From Oehlia diaphana (Eukaryota > Glomeromycota > Glomeromycetes > Glomerales > Glomeraceae): 15,794 nt of DNA. The first letter of the stretch is position 1, and each line of letters starts with the position of its first letter. Below are positions 1-10,890 of this stretch, in pieces. The position numbers and the translations under genes are program-made. The notes under the pieces are model-generated. The model ran no database searches. It saw only the letters and a program-made list of their open reading frames with translations, and was not told the DNA's origin. Location of the stretch: NCBI GenBank assembly GCA_003833135.1, contig QZLH01001783.1:7297-23090 (forward strand), given 5' to 3'.

Positions 1-116
1 CCGAAACCCCCATTTGCCGAAACTGCCGAAACCCTGCCGAAACTATAGTAAACATATAGTAAAATCTTGCCGAAATTTATCGCAGGATTTTGGAGAGGTT
101 TTGGCAAGCAACCTTA
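1..116. mobile_element. CCGAAA-rich repeat ending in a hAT-like terminus (97-116)
   Basis: At least five copies of a CCGAAA core, several within GCCGAAACTG, lie in the first 80 bases. The block ends at 97-116 with a 20-base sequence whose reverse complement begins TAAGGTTGCTTGCC. That matches the sequence starting at 15699 on the + strand at 17 of 20 positions, so the two window ends carry the same terminus in inverted orientation. TAAGG fits the YARNG start known for hAT terminal repeats. On that reading the element lies to the left, mostly outside the window, with its tip at 116. The opposite reading, with the CCGAAA repeats at the outer tip, cannot be excluded because no target-site duplication can be checked here. 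Confidence 0.5.
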
Positions 117-1345
117 CTTTATATCGTTATATATTACTTTATATCGTTTCATTTAATTTTTTATCACTCTATATTACTCCATATGATTTTTCATCACTTC
201 ATATCGCTCCATATCATTTTTCATTACTCCATATTGTTCCATATCATTTTTCATCACTCTATATTATTTCATATCATTTTACAACACTCCATATTGCTCC
301 ATATTATTTTCCATCACTCCATATTGCTCCATATCATTTTTCATCACTCCATATTACTCCTTATCGTTTTTCATCACTTCATATCATTTCATATCATTTT
401 TCATCACTTCATATTGCTCCATATCATTTTTCATCACTCCATATCATTTCATATCATTTTTCATCATTCTATATTGCTCCATATCATTTTTCATCACTCT
501 ATATTGCTCCATATCATTTTTTATCACTTCATATCGTTCTATATCATTTTCTATCACTTTATATCGCTTCATATCATTTTTTATTATTCCATATCACTCC
601 ATAGTCCATATCATTTTTCATCACTCCATATCATTCTATATCATTTTTCATCGCTTCATATTGCTCCATATCATTTTTCATCACTTCATATCACTCCATG
701 TCATTTTTCATCACTCTATATTGCTTCATATTGGTTTTCATCACTTCATATCACTTTTCATCACTCCATATCACTCCATATTGCTTTATATCATTCTATA
801 TCAGTTTTTATCACTTTATGTCGCTTTTCATTACTTTATATCACTTCATATCGTTCTATATCATTTTCCATCACTCCATATCAGTTTTTATCATTCCATA
901 TCACTTTTTATCACTCCATATCGCTTTTCATCACTCCATATCACTTTTCATCACTCCATATCGCTTTTCATCACTCCATATCGCTTTTCATCACTCTATA
1001 TTGCTCCATATTGGTTTTCATCACTCTATATCACTCTATATTATTCTATATCGTTTCATATCGTTCAATATCATTTTTTATCACTCCATATTGTTCCATA
1101 TCAGTTTTTATCACTTCATATTGCTTCATATCAGTTTTCATCACTCTATATTGCTTTATATCAGTTTTCATCACTCCATATTTCTTTATATCATTTTTCA
1201 TTATTCCATTTTATTTTGCAACATTTCACTTTATTTTTTATTATCTCAATTCTTTTTATATTGTTTCATTTTATTTTACATTATCCCACTTCTGTTTTCA
1301 TCAATCTATTTCACTTTCATTTCATTTTTCATTATTATAAAGGAT
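117..1345. repeat. AT-rich minisatellite with 10-bp modules in 30- and 20-bp registers
   Basis: About 1.2 kb of tandem, pyrimidine-rich repeat built from 10-bp modules such as CATCACTCCA, TATTGCTCCA and TATCATTTTT. From about 170 to 600 the modules form a regular 30-bp unit. After a phase shift near 604 the pattern is mixed, and from about 880 to 1000 it is a clear 20-bp unit (TCACTCCATA then TCGCTTTTCA). It fades between 1200 and 1345 into TTTCATTTTA-type sequence. The modules contain almost no stop codons in the three forward frames, so long + strand open frames (196 to 416 codons) arise by composition. Their products are repeats of the type SSLHIAPYHF, with no sign of a real protein. No gene is called here. 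Confidence 0.9.
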
Positions 1346-1986
1346 TATATAGTATATTATTATGTATTACTATAGGTCTTAAATTAATAAAAAATCTGGA
1401 TTAAATGGTTAGTTGATGGGTATATAGTTTAATTGGAGTTATAATAATATTCTTGTAATTTAAAAAGAAACTTTTTGTCAATAAAACTTTAAATACTATT
1501 TATGCTTAAATAGTCAATAGAAAAACTTTTTTTTACATGTTTATTCAAACACAAAAAAAATGAATTTTACTAAAATTTAATATAATAATAAATATCACGT
1601 GATATAGTAAAATTCACCTCCAGTGAATTTCACCTCTGGTGAGCGTTAAAATGATCCTATTTATAATTACTATATATTAAAATATACATAAATTTTTAAA
1701 ATTAATAATAATATTATTATAAAATATTTCTTAAAAAAAAATTTTTAACAAAATTATTAAAATTTTTTATGATCAGGTCTGTAAATTAGCGTCAATTTAT
1801 TGTTAAAGATTGTGTAATAATCATTGTTTTACATAGTTTCTTATATATTTAATAATGTTTCAGTTTATTTAATAACTTTGCATCCAGTGATCACAAAAAG
1901 ATGAAACATAACTCAGAAGATTTCTCTCAATAAGACAAACCCAATGGTAGTAAAATCACATTCCTAAATGCAATACAAAGGAATTA
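1346..1986. other. AT-rich intergenic region, no gene seen
   Basis: No convincing coding frame. The stretch holds the inverted-repeat cluster at 1561-1642, listed separately, and otherwise A/T-rich spacer. Part of 1870-1980 is less AT-rich than its surroundings and could be an old coding fragment on either strand, but I could not follow a protein-like frame through it. Confidence 0.6.
1561..1642. repeat. Cluster of nested palindromes around a CACGTG core
   Basis: Four perfect inverted repeats are packed into 82 bases. TGAATTTTACT (1561-1571) pairs with AGTAAAATTCA (1606-1616). Between them is the 14-bp palindrome ATATCACGTGATAT (1592-1605), with an E-box-type CACGTG centre. Next come two small hairpins, TTCAC/GTGAA (1613-1617 and 1623-1627) and TCACC/GGTGA (1630-1634 and 1638-1642). 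This could be the tip of a small inverted-repeat transposon, or a regulatory site for a basic helix-loop-helix or bZIP factor. The sequence alone does not decide. Confidence 0.55.
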
Positions 1987-2190
1987 CAGTCAAACCTCAA
2001 TATACCAATATCCTATGTACTGATAATTTCTTATAATGATAAATTTTCATTGTCCCATTTCATAATTAATAAAAAAGCTTTATTATACCAATATTATTTA
2101 TAGCTTTCACAATGTAATCTGTACCGATAATCCCCTTTGCCCCTTTATAGTAATGCATAGTAATTTGTACTGATAAATCACATGACAACT
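1987..2190. mobile_element. pogo/Tc1-like transposon end, one-sided
   Basis: After a TA dinucleotide at 1985-1986 the sequence starts CAGTCAAACCTCAATATACC, which resembles the CAGT(C/A)AAACCTC terminal repeats of pogo/Fot1-type elements. The motif TGTACTGATAA or a near copy then occurs three times (about 2035, 2120 and 2166), giving a repeated subterminal texture. I found no matching inverted end (GAGGTTTGACTG) downstream, so this appears to be a truncated or solo end. The right boundary is approximate. Confidence 0.45.
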
Positions 2191-2391
2191 TATAATTTAG
2201 CATCTTTCTGCATGTAAAATATGCTTTTTTCTCCCTGTACCATTCTTAAAATATGTATTTAAAAAAAGGTTCAATAAATCAAGAAAGGTATTTTCACATT
2301 TATTATTTCGCATCTATTAGTATAAACCATAATGTCTCAATTGTAATTCATTCAGTATATATGTAATTAACTATGTAAAATGCTAAAATAA

Positions 2392-2622
2392 TTTGGGATG
2401 CCATAAGGGTAGTGACATATATTAGCTAATATTATTTTAATAGTAACATTTACTCCCCCACCCCCAGGTAAGATTTTATGACCAATCACAACCATTTTAC
2501 ATAGTTTATATTATGTGTAACCTAAGATTTTCTTTTACTCCCCCACCCCCTAAAATATTAGCTAATATATGTCATTGCCCTAATTGAATTTGGGATTTTA
2601 CTTATAATTATGGCAGCCCAAA
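2392..2622. repeat. Outer inverted repeat enclosing a MITE
   Basis: TTTGGGATGCCATAA (2392-2406) and TTATGGCAGCCCAAA (2608-2622) are inverted copies matching at 14 of 15 positions. Between them sits the PIF/Harbinger-like MITE at 2407-2580, whose left TAA target duplicate is the last three bases of the left arm. The arms probably belong to an older small inverted-repeat element into which the MITE inserted. Confidence 0.55.
2407..2580. mobile_element. 174-bp PIF/Harbinger-like MITE with TAA duplications
   Basis: The terminal inverted repeats span about 27 bp: the left end begins GGGTAGTGACATATATTAGC and the right end, read in reverse complement, begins GGGCAATGACATATATTAGC (two mismatches). 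The 3-bp direct repeat TAA flanks the element at 2404-2406 and 2581-2583. Three-base TWA duplications and GG-starting ends are typical of PIF/Harbinger elements. Inside, a 17-bp C-rich sequence (TTTACTCCCCCACCCCC) occurs twice in direct orientation, at 2449-2465 and 2534-2550. The element has no coding capacity and would depend on a transposase encoded elsewhere. Confidence 0.75.
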
Positions 2623-2858
2623 ATAATTTGGCCAATTACTGGATCTCAAGATAGCAAAATTTGAGGCTAAAATCTACATATAATTTTATACATTTGGAAA
2701 TAGAAATTAATTATAAGGTTTATACAAATTCAGATCTGAGTTTTTTTAGTAATGTTTGGGGTGCTATATTTCCCCTCTTTTTCTACTATTCTACTTTTAA
2801 ACATTTTAATTTTATCCAAATTATATATGAAAAATTAATTCATTTTGATTTAATTTAT

Positions 2859-3016
2859 CAAAATTAGGCACCCCCTTTTTTACAAGAATTTTGGTTAAAA
2901 ACTTGGAATTTTGGAAGTTTTTTTATTAGTATTTATATAAAAATATTTTTATTAAAGTCCGAAAAGTTGTAGGGATGCTTAATTTCGGGGGTGACTAATT
3001 TTGGAAAAATACGGTA
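2859..3016. mobile_element. Short inverted-repeat element upstream of NDUFS7
   Basis: CAAAATTAGGCACCCCC (2859-2875) and the reverse complement of GGGGGTGACTAATTTTG (2987-3003) match at 16 of 17 positions. The right side continues outward as GAAAAATACGGTA and looks like an intact mariner- or pogo-type end, while the matching outer left part is degraded. No coding frame lies between the arms. The right end is about 90 bp before the predicted NDUFS7 start codon, so the element may contribute to that gene's promoter or 5' leader. Confidence 0.5.
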
Positions 3017-3107
3017 TAAGGGCGTAATGAATATTAAGTGGATCTCGTGACCGTATAGTTTTATCCATGTATAAAAATTAAAATTTGTTACGATATCAAT
3101 TGATAAA

Positions 3108-4458
<1,351 letters not shown>

Positions 4459-5366
4459 CCAAGTTGGTAACTCAACGTATGTTTCTTATTTATAAATATT
4501 AGTAAATTACGAAGCAATAATTTAAGGGTAAATTTAATGATTGCATGTGCCATATTTCATGCGCTCTATATGCAAGGATAAAAGAATACTTAACCAAATG
4601 TTTCTGTCACTAATAATTGTATTCAAATAAACATTTTAATTTCTTGTATGCCAAGAACTTGTACAAAATTTTATTACTTAGATGTAATAAAAAGGTAATG
4701 GTTAATCATAATAAGCCAAAATGCTTTTTTAAGATAATAATTATTACTAATTATGTTAATAGTCTATATTTTTATACTATAAAGACGGTGGTATTTCTTT
4801 TGTATTAAGTGATTTAATGAAATTTCATAACAAACATAACAAACGAACGATTGCTCATTGTTTATAAGTTGGGATTGTGATGGAAACGTAAATGTTTACA
4901 ATAAATTGCATTATTAATCTAAATTTGAATGATTATAAGTGTTGTAGTATAAGTGTAAATTATCTTGGTTGTTCTTTACGATCAATTTTATAATAATTAC
5001 CCAAATAGTTTTAATTTGTAGGAATTTTCAATAAATTACTAAGATTTTTTTTAAAAGATCACATTACAAGAAGTGTATGTTATTTTATATATATGGGTTG
5101 TACATGAAACGCATCTCTGATGTACAGTATATCTTATATATTACCGGGTTTGATGACATATAACACTATAATTATAAAATACAAACTTTTAAATTGATAT
5201 ATGATATATTTGTTATAAATACAACAAAAACTTTTTTTTCGTGGACAGTAATTCACAAACTTTTAAAGGTAACAAAGGAAGAAAGGGTTTAGTAAACAAA
5301 AGTAAACTGTTATAGAAAGGTTTAACTATAAAGAAAAAGATTATTTGAGACTTGAGCAAAATACCC
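4459..5366. other. Intergenic spacer between NDUFS7 and the deacetylase gene
   Basis: It holds the NDUFS7 3' region and the promoter and leader of the downstream gene. An AATAAA at 4626-4631, about 170 bases past the NDUFS7 stop, is a possible poly(A) signal. Short open frames here (for example 4617-4808) are A/T-rich with no protein-like character. An imperfect inverted pair of TGTACA motifs lies near 5100-5127. No clear TATA element or further gene is seen. Confidence 0.6.
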
Positions 5367-8080
5367 ATGACTGCAGAACCAAAAAAAAGAATAAACTATT
5401 TTTATGATCGTGAGTAACTTTTTGTTCGTTAAGTTGTAGAGGGAGGGGCTGGAGTTTATTGTCTTTTACGTTCTTATATGAGAGTCTTAGTTTGATATAG
5501 GTTATAGTATCAAAAGAGATTTTTTGGGGTAGAAAATGAAAAATTTTGATATTACATCAAATTCATATGGTGATTATTTTAAATATTTTTTTAGATGCTC
5601 TTGGTATTTTTACGCATGGTACAAATCATCCTATGAAACCCTTCAGGGTGAGGATGACCCATAATCTAGTGATGAATTATGGATTGTGCAAGAAGATGGA
5701 AATTTTTGTAAGCCAATTTAATTTTACCTCCTTTAAGCCTCATATTGTTAAGTGGACTGCCTTGTTAATTCAATATTTTTATACAGAGACCAAAACCAAG
5801 CACAATCGATGAATTAACACAATTTCATACAGATGATTACATAAATTTCCTGGGTAAAGTTACTCCATCGAATATGGAAACTTGTATAAAAGATTGTACA
5901 AGATGTAAGTATCGTATTTCTTTGAATTGTTACTTTATTTATACTCTATTAAGTTCAAGGGAATAAAGATTGTTTTTTTTTTTTTGTAGTTAATGTTGGT
6001 GATGATTGTCCGGCTTTTGATGGGTTACTCGAATATTGTAGGCGAGCTACTGGAGGTTCTCTTGGTTAGTAAGTGTTTCCTTTGTTCGATGCAATTTTAT
6101 ATTATTTTATTTACAATGTTTCTGATATTCCTTTTTTTATAATTCAACAGAAGGTGCGGCTAGACTAAACCAGGGACTATGTGATATAGCCGTAAATTGG
6201 GCTGGGGGCTTACATCATGCCAAAAAACAAGAGGCAAGCGGATTTTGTTATGTGAATGATATAGTGGTTGCTATATTAGAATTATTAAGGTAATTAATCT
6301 CATTAATAATATCTTTATGATGCAAGGAAATAAATCATTGATGATTAATCATTGAATAGATACCATAAGCGCGTACTTTACATCGATATCGATATTCATC
6401 ATGGAGACGGTGTGGAAGAAGCTTTTTATACAACAGATCGAGTTATGACATTGAGCTTCCACAATTTTGGTGAATATTTTCCAGGAACGGGAGATATACA
6501 TGTATGTTTGCATTCTCTTCGATGAATATATGAATAAAGAAAAAAAAAACGGCGGTGGGTTTTTTTGGTCGACGATTTTATCACAAATATTTATTCATTA
6601 ATCTTACACGCTCACTTACATATTAATATATAGGACATTGGTATTGGAAAAGGTAAATATTATTCAGTAAATTTTCCATTGAGAGAGGGTGTCGATGACA
6701 TGACTTATAAAAGTGTGTTTGAACCGGTAAATATTCTTTTTGAATTGTCTTTTGTGAAACAAAATGAGTAAAAATTTGATAATGAATTTATTATAATAAT
6801 TAGGTTGTTTCACATGTGGTCGAATGGTATAAACCCTCAGTAATTGTTTTACAATGCGGCGCTGATTCATTAAGCGGGGATCGGCTTGGTTGTTTTAATT
6901 TATCATCTAAAGGTAATAATAAGAGGCTTCCTTATGCTAACATTAATGTCTAAAATTTATTCATTGATATGATTGCTAATTTAGGTCATGCAGATTGCGT
7001 TCGGTTCGTTAAAAAATTTAATATACCGATGTTGGTGTTGGGTGGAGGTGGATATACCATACGAAATGTTTCAAGGGCATGGGCGTACGAAACTGCAGTT
7101 ATTATTGGGCAAGAAATAGGCCCAGGTAAAATGTTGTATTTATCTGAGTTCCATTTTATGTTCAAGTTATTAATTAGTTTATTTATTTTATGATTGCTGA
7201 CCGAAAGAATTACCACCGAATAATAGTGATAATGACTATTTTGGCCCTGAATACACCTTGGATGTTCATCCTAGCAATATGGAAAATAAAAACACGAGAG
7301 AATACTTAGAAAAAATCATGTAAGATTTTAATTGAATATTTTTTTTTTTTTTTGCTTATGAAAATGGTTAATTACGATTAATATAATTTAGGATCACAAT
7401 TTTTGAGAATTTGGACCGATCACGGCACGCACCGAGTGTCCAAATACAAGGTTCAGTCCATTTTCTTATAATTGCATGAGTAAATCAAAAAAGTTTTTTT
7501 ATTAACGTTTTACTTGTTAATAATAGAAATACCGGGAAAAAATATTGCATCTGATGAAATTCACGAAGAGGAAGACGATCCTGATAAGCGAATATCACGT
7601 ACGTTTCTTTAATGATTTCGTTATTATTTATGAAAGTTTGAACAAATATAGATTATCTCGTTGTATTTATTAGAACAACATTGCGATAAACACATCGTGC
7701 CGGATAATGAGTACGAAGATTCATCTGATGAAGAAAGTATTTATAATTCAATCATTCCTGCTGAATACGGTCCTTCAAAATATGTAAGATCCTACCGTCA
7801 CAAAATAATCAAAAATCGCTCACAAAAAAACTTATTGCGTAGACTAGATTCTACAGTAAAATATTCTGATATAATATATCCTCAAAATAACAATAATGGA
7901 CAATTTTCGATGGAAGTAATAGATGAAGTGATTATGGTTGAAGCCAATAGCTCGAAAACGGACGGAATTGTGGCAACATATCCCGTTCACGATAAAGTCT
8001 ATTCGTTGAAGCCAAGGAGGAATGGAAGTATAAGAAGTTATTATGGTCAAGTAGGTTCAAGTAAATGGACAGTGACATAG
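5367..8080 (+). CDS. RPD3: Class I histone deacetylase, RPD3/HDAC1 type
   Basis: Zinc-dependent lysine deacetylase acting on histones in nuclear co-repressor complexes. Exons: 5367-5409, 5595-5707, 5787-5904, 5990-6064, 6151-6289, 6360-6501, 6634-6726, 6804-6912, 6985-7125, 7208-7319, 7392-7450, 7527-7598, 7674-8080; product 540 aa. The catalytic domain aligns with human HDAC1 at a constant two-residue offset across all functional sites: H138/H139 (GGLHHAKK), D174 and H176 (DIDIHHGDG), D262 (QCGADS) and Y301 (GGGGYTIRN). The inositol-phosphate contacts K29, R268 and R304 are also kept, suggesting regulation through a SIN3-like partner complex. DDPDKRIS near residue 400 places it with RPD3/HDAC1 rather than HDAC3/HOS2. 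The last 134 residues are a divergent acidic-then-basic tail. Two donors are unusual (GTTAGT after exon 4, GTTCAG after exon 11) but both are needed to keep frame. The start ATG is followed directly by the conserved YFYD segment. Confidence 0.94.
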
Positions 8081-8138
8081 TCAAATTTTAATTATTTTAT
8101 TAATTTTGGTTCATTTTGGTTTACTATTTTATATATAA

Positions 8139-8144
8139 AATAAA
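8139..8144 (+). terminator. Candidate poly(A) signal for the deacetylase gene
   Basis: AATAAA lies about 60 bases past the TAG stop at 8078-8080. A second AATAAA is at 8295-8300. Either could direct 3' end formation; in such AT-rich DNA the hexamer alone is weak evidence. Confidence 0.35.
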
Positions 8145-8300
8145 ACAAATAAGTCATAAAATCGGATTAATTATTCACCAAGATTCTTATATCAATTTAT
8201 ACTTATTGAGTATTGGTTCTGTAATTTGCAAATGTTGTAATTTTAAGAGACTGGATTTTTTTTTTTGGTTGATGAATTCTTGCTTAATGTAACAAATAAA

Positions 8301-10160
8301 AAATAATTGGTATTGCTCTAAACTATTAATCTTGTTTATAAATAGTTTATAATACATTCTATATAATTATGTTTTATTATGTATTTAAATCTTATTTTTT
8401 TACATATATATATATATAATAATATGTATTTTTTAAAAGTATTTTCTTAATACTTTTTAATATACTAAAAAAATTTATATTAATCTTTAAATTATATAAT
8501 AAATATTTATTTTAAAAAATCTACTATATAATGCAAACTTTTTATACATAGTATTCCTTTTTTTTTTCAAAAGAAATAATAATTTTATGATTATAAATTT
8601 CTTTTTTTTTAAATAAATGTAGTGTAAACTTTATATACTTATTATAGAGTTTTAAATATATATTCTATACATATTTTGCCTATTCTATAACTTTACTTAT
8701 AAAACTAAAAAAAGTAAAAAAAAAGTTTAGAATACTAATTTTAACTTTACATATTATATAATATAAAAGGTTTTTACAAACCTGTAATTGGATTGAGATT
8801 AAAATTGGAATTGTAATTAGTTTGAAATTGAAATTAACTGTTTCAATTTTGATTTACAAATTTTTGTATTATATTAAATAATTACATATTATTTTTTCAG
8901 TAATGAACAGGAAATTCTAAATTTCAATTTGTATATTAATAATTATTATATTTATTTAAGAAAAAAATCTTAATATTTTACCTTTAAATTGATATATTTA
9001 TAACTTAATAATTTAAGAAGATTAAATAGATTAATATCTTAGTATTAGTCTAATAAAATATAAAATATATTTAAATAATGTTTTTAACAAATCAAGTTAG
9101 ATTGAGTTCAAATTAATTTAAAGTATTATTTATATAGTAGAGTATACTTATTAATTGTATAAGTATTTTAAATTTAAAAAACATTTTAAGTTAATCAGAT
9201 ATATATTTAAATAATTATATTATAAAATAATATATTTTAAAAAGAGAAATTATAGGATTTGGAATAATTAAACTTATATAAAAATAAAAATTTGGTATAT
9301 TATTATAGTTTTTACTACTGGAAAATATTTTAAGTTTATAGGTAATAGATTTAAAATAGAAAAATTAATTTATAATTATATAATAAGAGATTTTATTGAT
9401 ATAATAGTTATAAAATTTCTAGTAAAAAAAATTGTTTTTCTAAATATAAAATCAGAAATTAATAAAATTATAAATGGATTTAATATTGAAAGAATTTCTA
9501 ATATTATTGAAGTCATTAATGATAATTATATACTAGTTAAAGTACTTATCAATTATTTAATAGAAAAGGACTTAATAGTTAATTATAAAAAAAAATTTTA
9601 AATATATGTATTAGTTGTCTAAATTCTACATATATAATAATATATTAGTATCTGAATTTTAATTAATTAATAATTTCTTATAAAGATATAGGTAAAGGAT
9701 TTATTTAAAAATAAACATTTCAATTATAAATATTTGCAAATAAGAATTAAAGTAAAAAAAGTTTTGGTTATATTATAATTATTTATATAATTTTTTACCA
9801 CTAGAAGAATAATATTATAATACAAAAACTGATATAAATAGTAAAATAAAATTTTAAAAGGTAATACTATAAAATGTAATATATGATTTATTATTAAAGA
9901 AGTAAGTAATAAATTAATATTATTTTTATTACTTTAATATTCAAAATAAATCATCCAACTATATAAAAGATGGTAAAGATATTTTTAAAATTACATATAA
10001 TTTAAAAATAATTAAAGTAAATCATTTAAAAATTAAAATTGAATTTAACATAACAAATCAGATTTTAGATATAATTTAAAAATTTGGATATACAGTAAGA
10101 TCAAATTTGAATGTAATACCATCACAGAATCTTTCAGGCTAAATGATAATCTATTAGCAT
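8301..10160. other. Extremely AT-rich block, no intact gene
   Basis: This stretch is visibly poorer in G and C than the intergenic DNA upstream and consists mainly of TA-, AAA- and TTT-rich words. It contains a perfect hairpin, AAATTGAAA (8825-8833) with TTTCAATTT (8841-8849), inside a GATTG/AATTG-rich segment at 8780-8860. One stop-free frame at 9272-9601 is listed separately. No other feature is supported. Confidence 0.6.
9272..9601 (+). other. Stop-free frame without a start codon, possible coding relic
   Basis: A single forward frame stays open for 109 codons before TAA, in DNA where TAA and TAG should be very frequent. It has no ATG. The translation is dominated by I, K, N, F and Y, with stretches such as IEKLIYNYIIRDFIDI and ISNIIEVINDNYILV that read as plausible helices. 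I recognise no family. It may be a remnant of an AT-drifted gene or transposon, or a chance opening. Confidence 0.25.
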
Positions 10161-10168
10161 GAATTGTG

Positions 10169-10890
10169 AATTATGACTATCTCTTAAATGGTAAGACACT
10201 GCAGGCAAATTTGTCTGTAATTTTACTGAAAATTCAGTTCTCATCTAATTTTATGAAAAACAAAGTTATTCTAATAAAATTTTTTTTGCAAGGAGTTTAA
10301 ATCATAATTTATATGACAATAATGTAAATTTACTATTGGTTAAAAGTTGTATTTTTTAAATGACAAAAAATTTTGAAAAATTTTGCATTCAACTTTAACA
10401 ATCTCATTGGAATTTGATTATAGTTATAGTAAAGCTTAATAGAATATGTGGATTTTGCTATGAAGAACAATGTTTATTATTATAAATTTTAATATTTAGA
10501 AGTGACAATTTGACTTTATATAGAATCCTAAAAAAAATTATTTTTGTGAATTTTAAAAAAATGCATAAAGTTAAATTTTATCATCTTTATTTTGTTCTTT
10601 AGAATTTGAAATATCATAATAAAAATAAATAAGTATATTAAAATACTTTGTAATGAAGCAGAATATTATGATAAAAATTCTGATATTATTTTTCAAAGTT
10701 AATTTGTATCTAATTTTGGTAATTAGTCACATATTGAACTATACAATTGATGCTAAGAATGTAGATTAATATAACCACAAAATTATAGGATAATCCAAAT
10801 CATATTGACAAAATTTGTGTTTGGATATATTTATTTTAAAAAATTGTAAGCAAATTTGCCTGCATTACTGTTTAAGAGATAATTATAATT
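10169..10890. mobile_element. About 0.7-kb element with imperfect terminal inverted repeats
   Basis: The left arm from 10169 (AATTATGACTATCTCTTAAA, then TGCAGGCAAATTTG near 10199) matches the reverse complement of the right arm ending at 10890 (AATTATAATTATCTCTTAAA, then TGCAGGCAAATTTG). The first 24 positions agree at 20; a 5-base gap then precedes a perfect 14-base match. The interior has no coding frame, so this looks like a non-autonomous DNA transposon. No target-site duplication could be fixed, because both flanks are A/T-rich and the exact tips are unclear. Confidence 0.55.

Noticed and set aside
117..1345. CRISPR-like array
   Set aside because: Units are contiguous 10-30-bp degenerate repeats without unique spacers, and the window is eukaryotic.
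14..1404. Four long overlapping + strand open frames (196-416 codons)
   Set aside because: They lie mainly in the minisatellite, overlap in all three frames and encode only repeated H/I/S/F/Y decapeptides; the repeat module lacks stop codons by composition.
1420..1490. tRNA-like start GGGTATATAGTTTAATTGG
   Set aside because: It resembles an A box, but no T-arm, no pairing 3' acceptor strand and no proper anticodon stem follow.
2661..2867. 68-codon + strand open frame
   Set aside because: A/T-rich, F/Y/I/N-dominated translation overlapping a transposon arm; no protein-like features.
4617..4808. 63-codon + strand open frame between the two genes
   Set aside because: Composition-driven K/N/Y/F-rich frame with no recognisable motif or splice context.
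6986..7216. - strand open frame opposite deacetylase exon 9
   Set aside because: Antisense shadow of the GGGGYTIRN coding exon.
7844..8050. - strand open frame opposite deacetylase exon 13
   Set aside because: Antisense of a well-supported coding exon, with no independent evidence.
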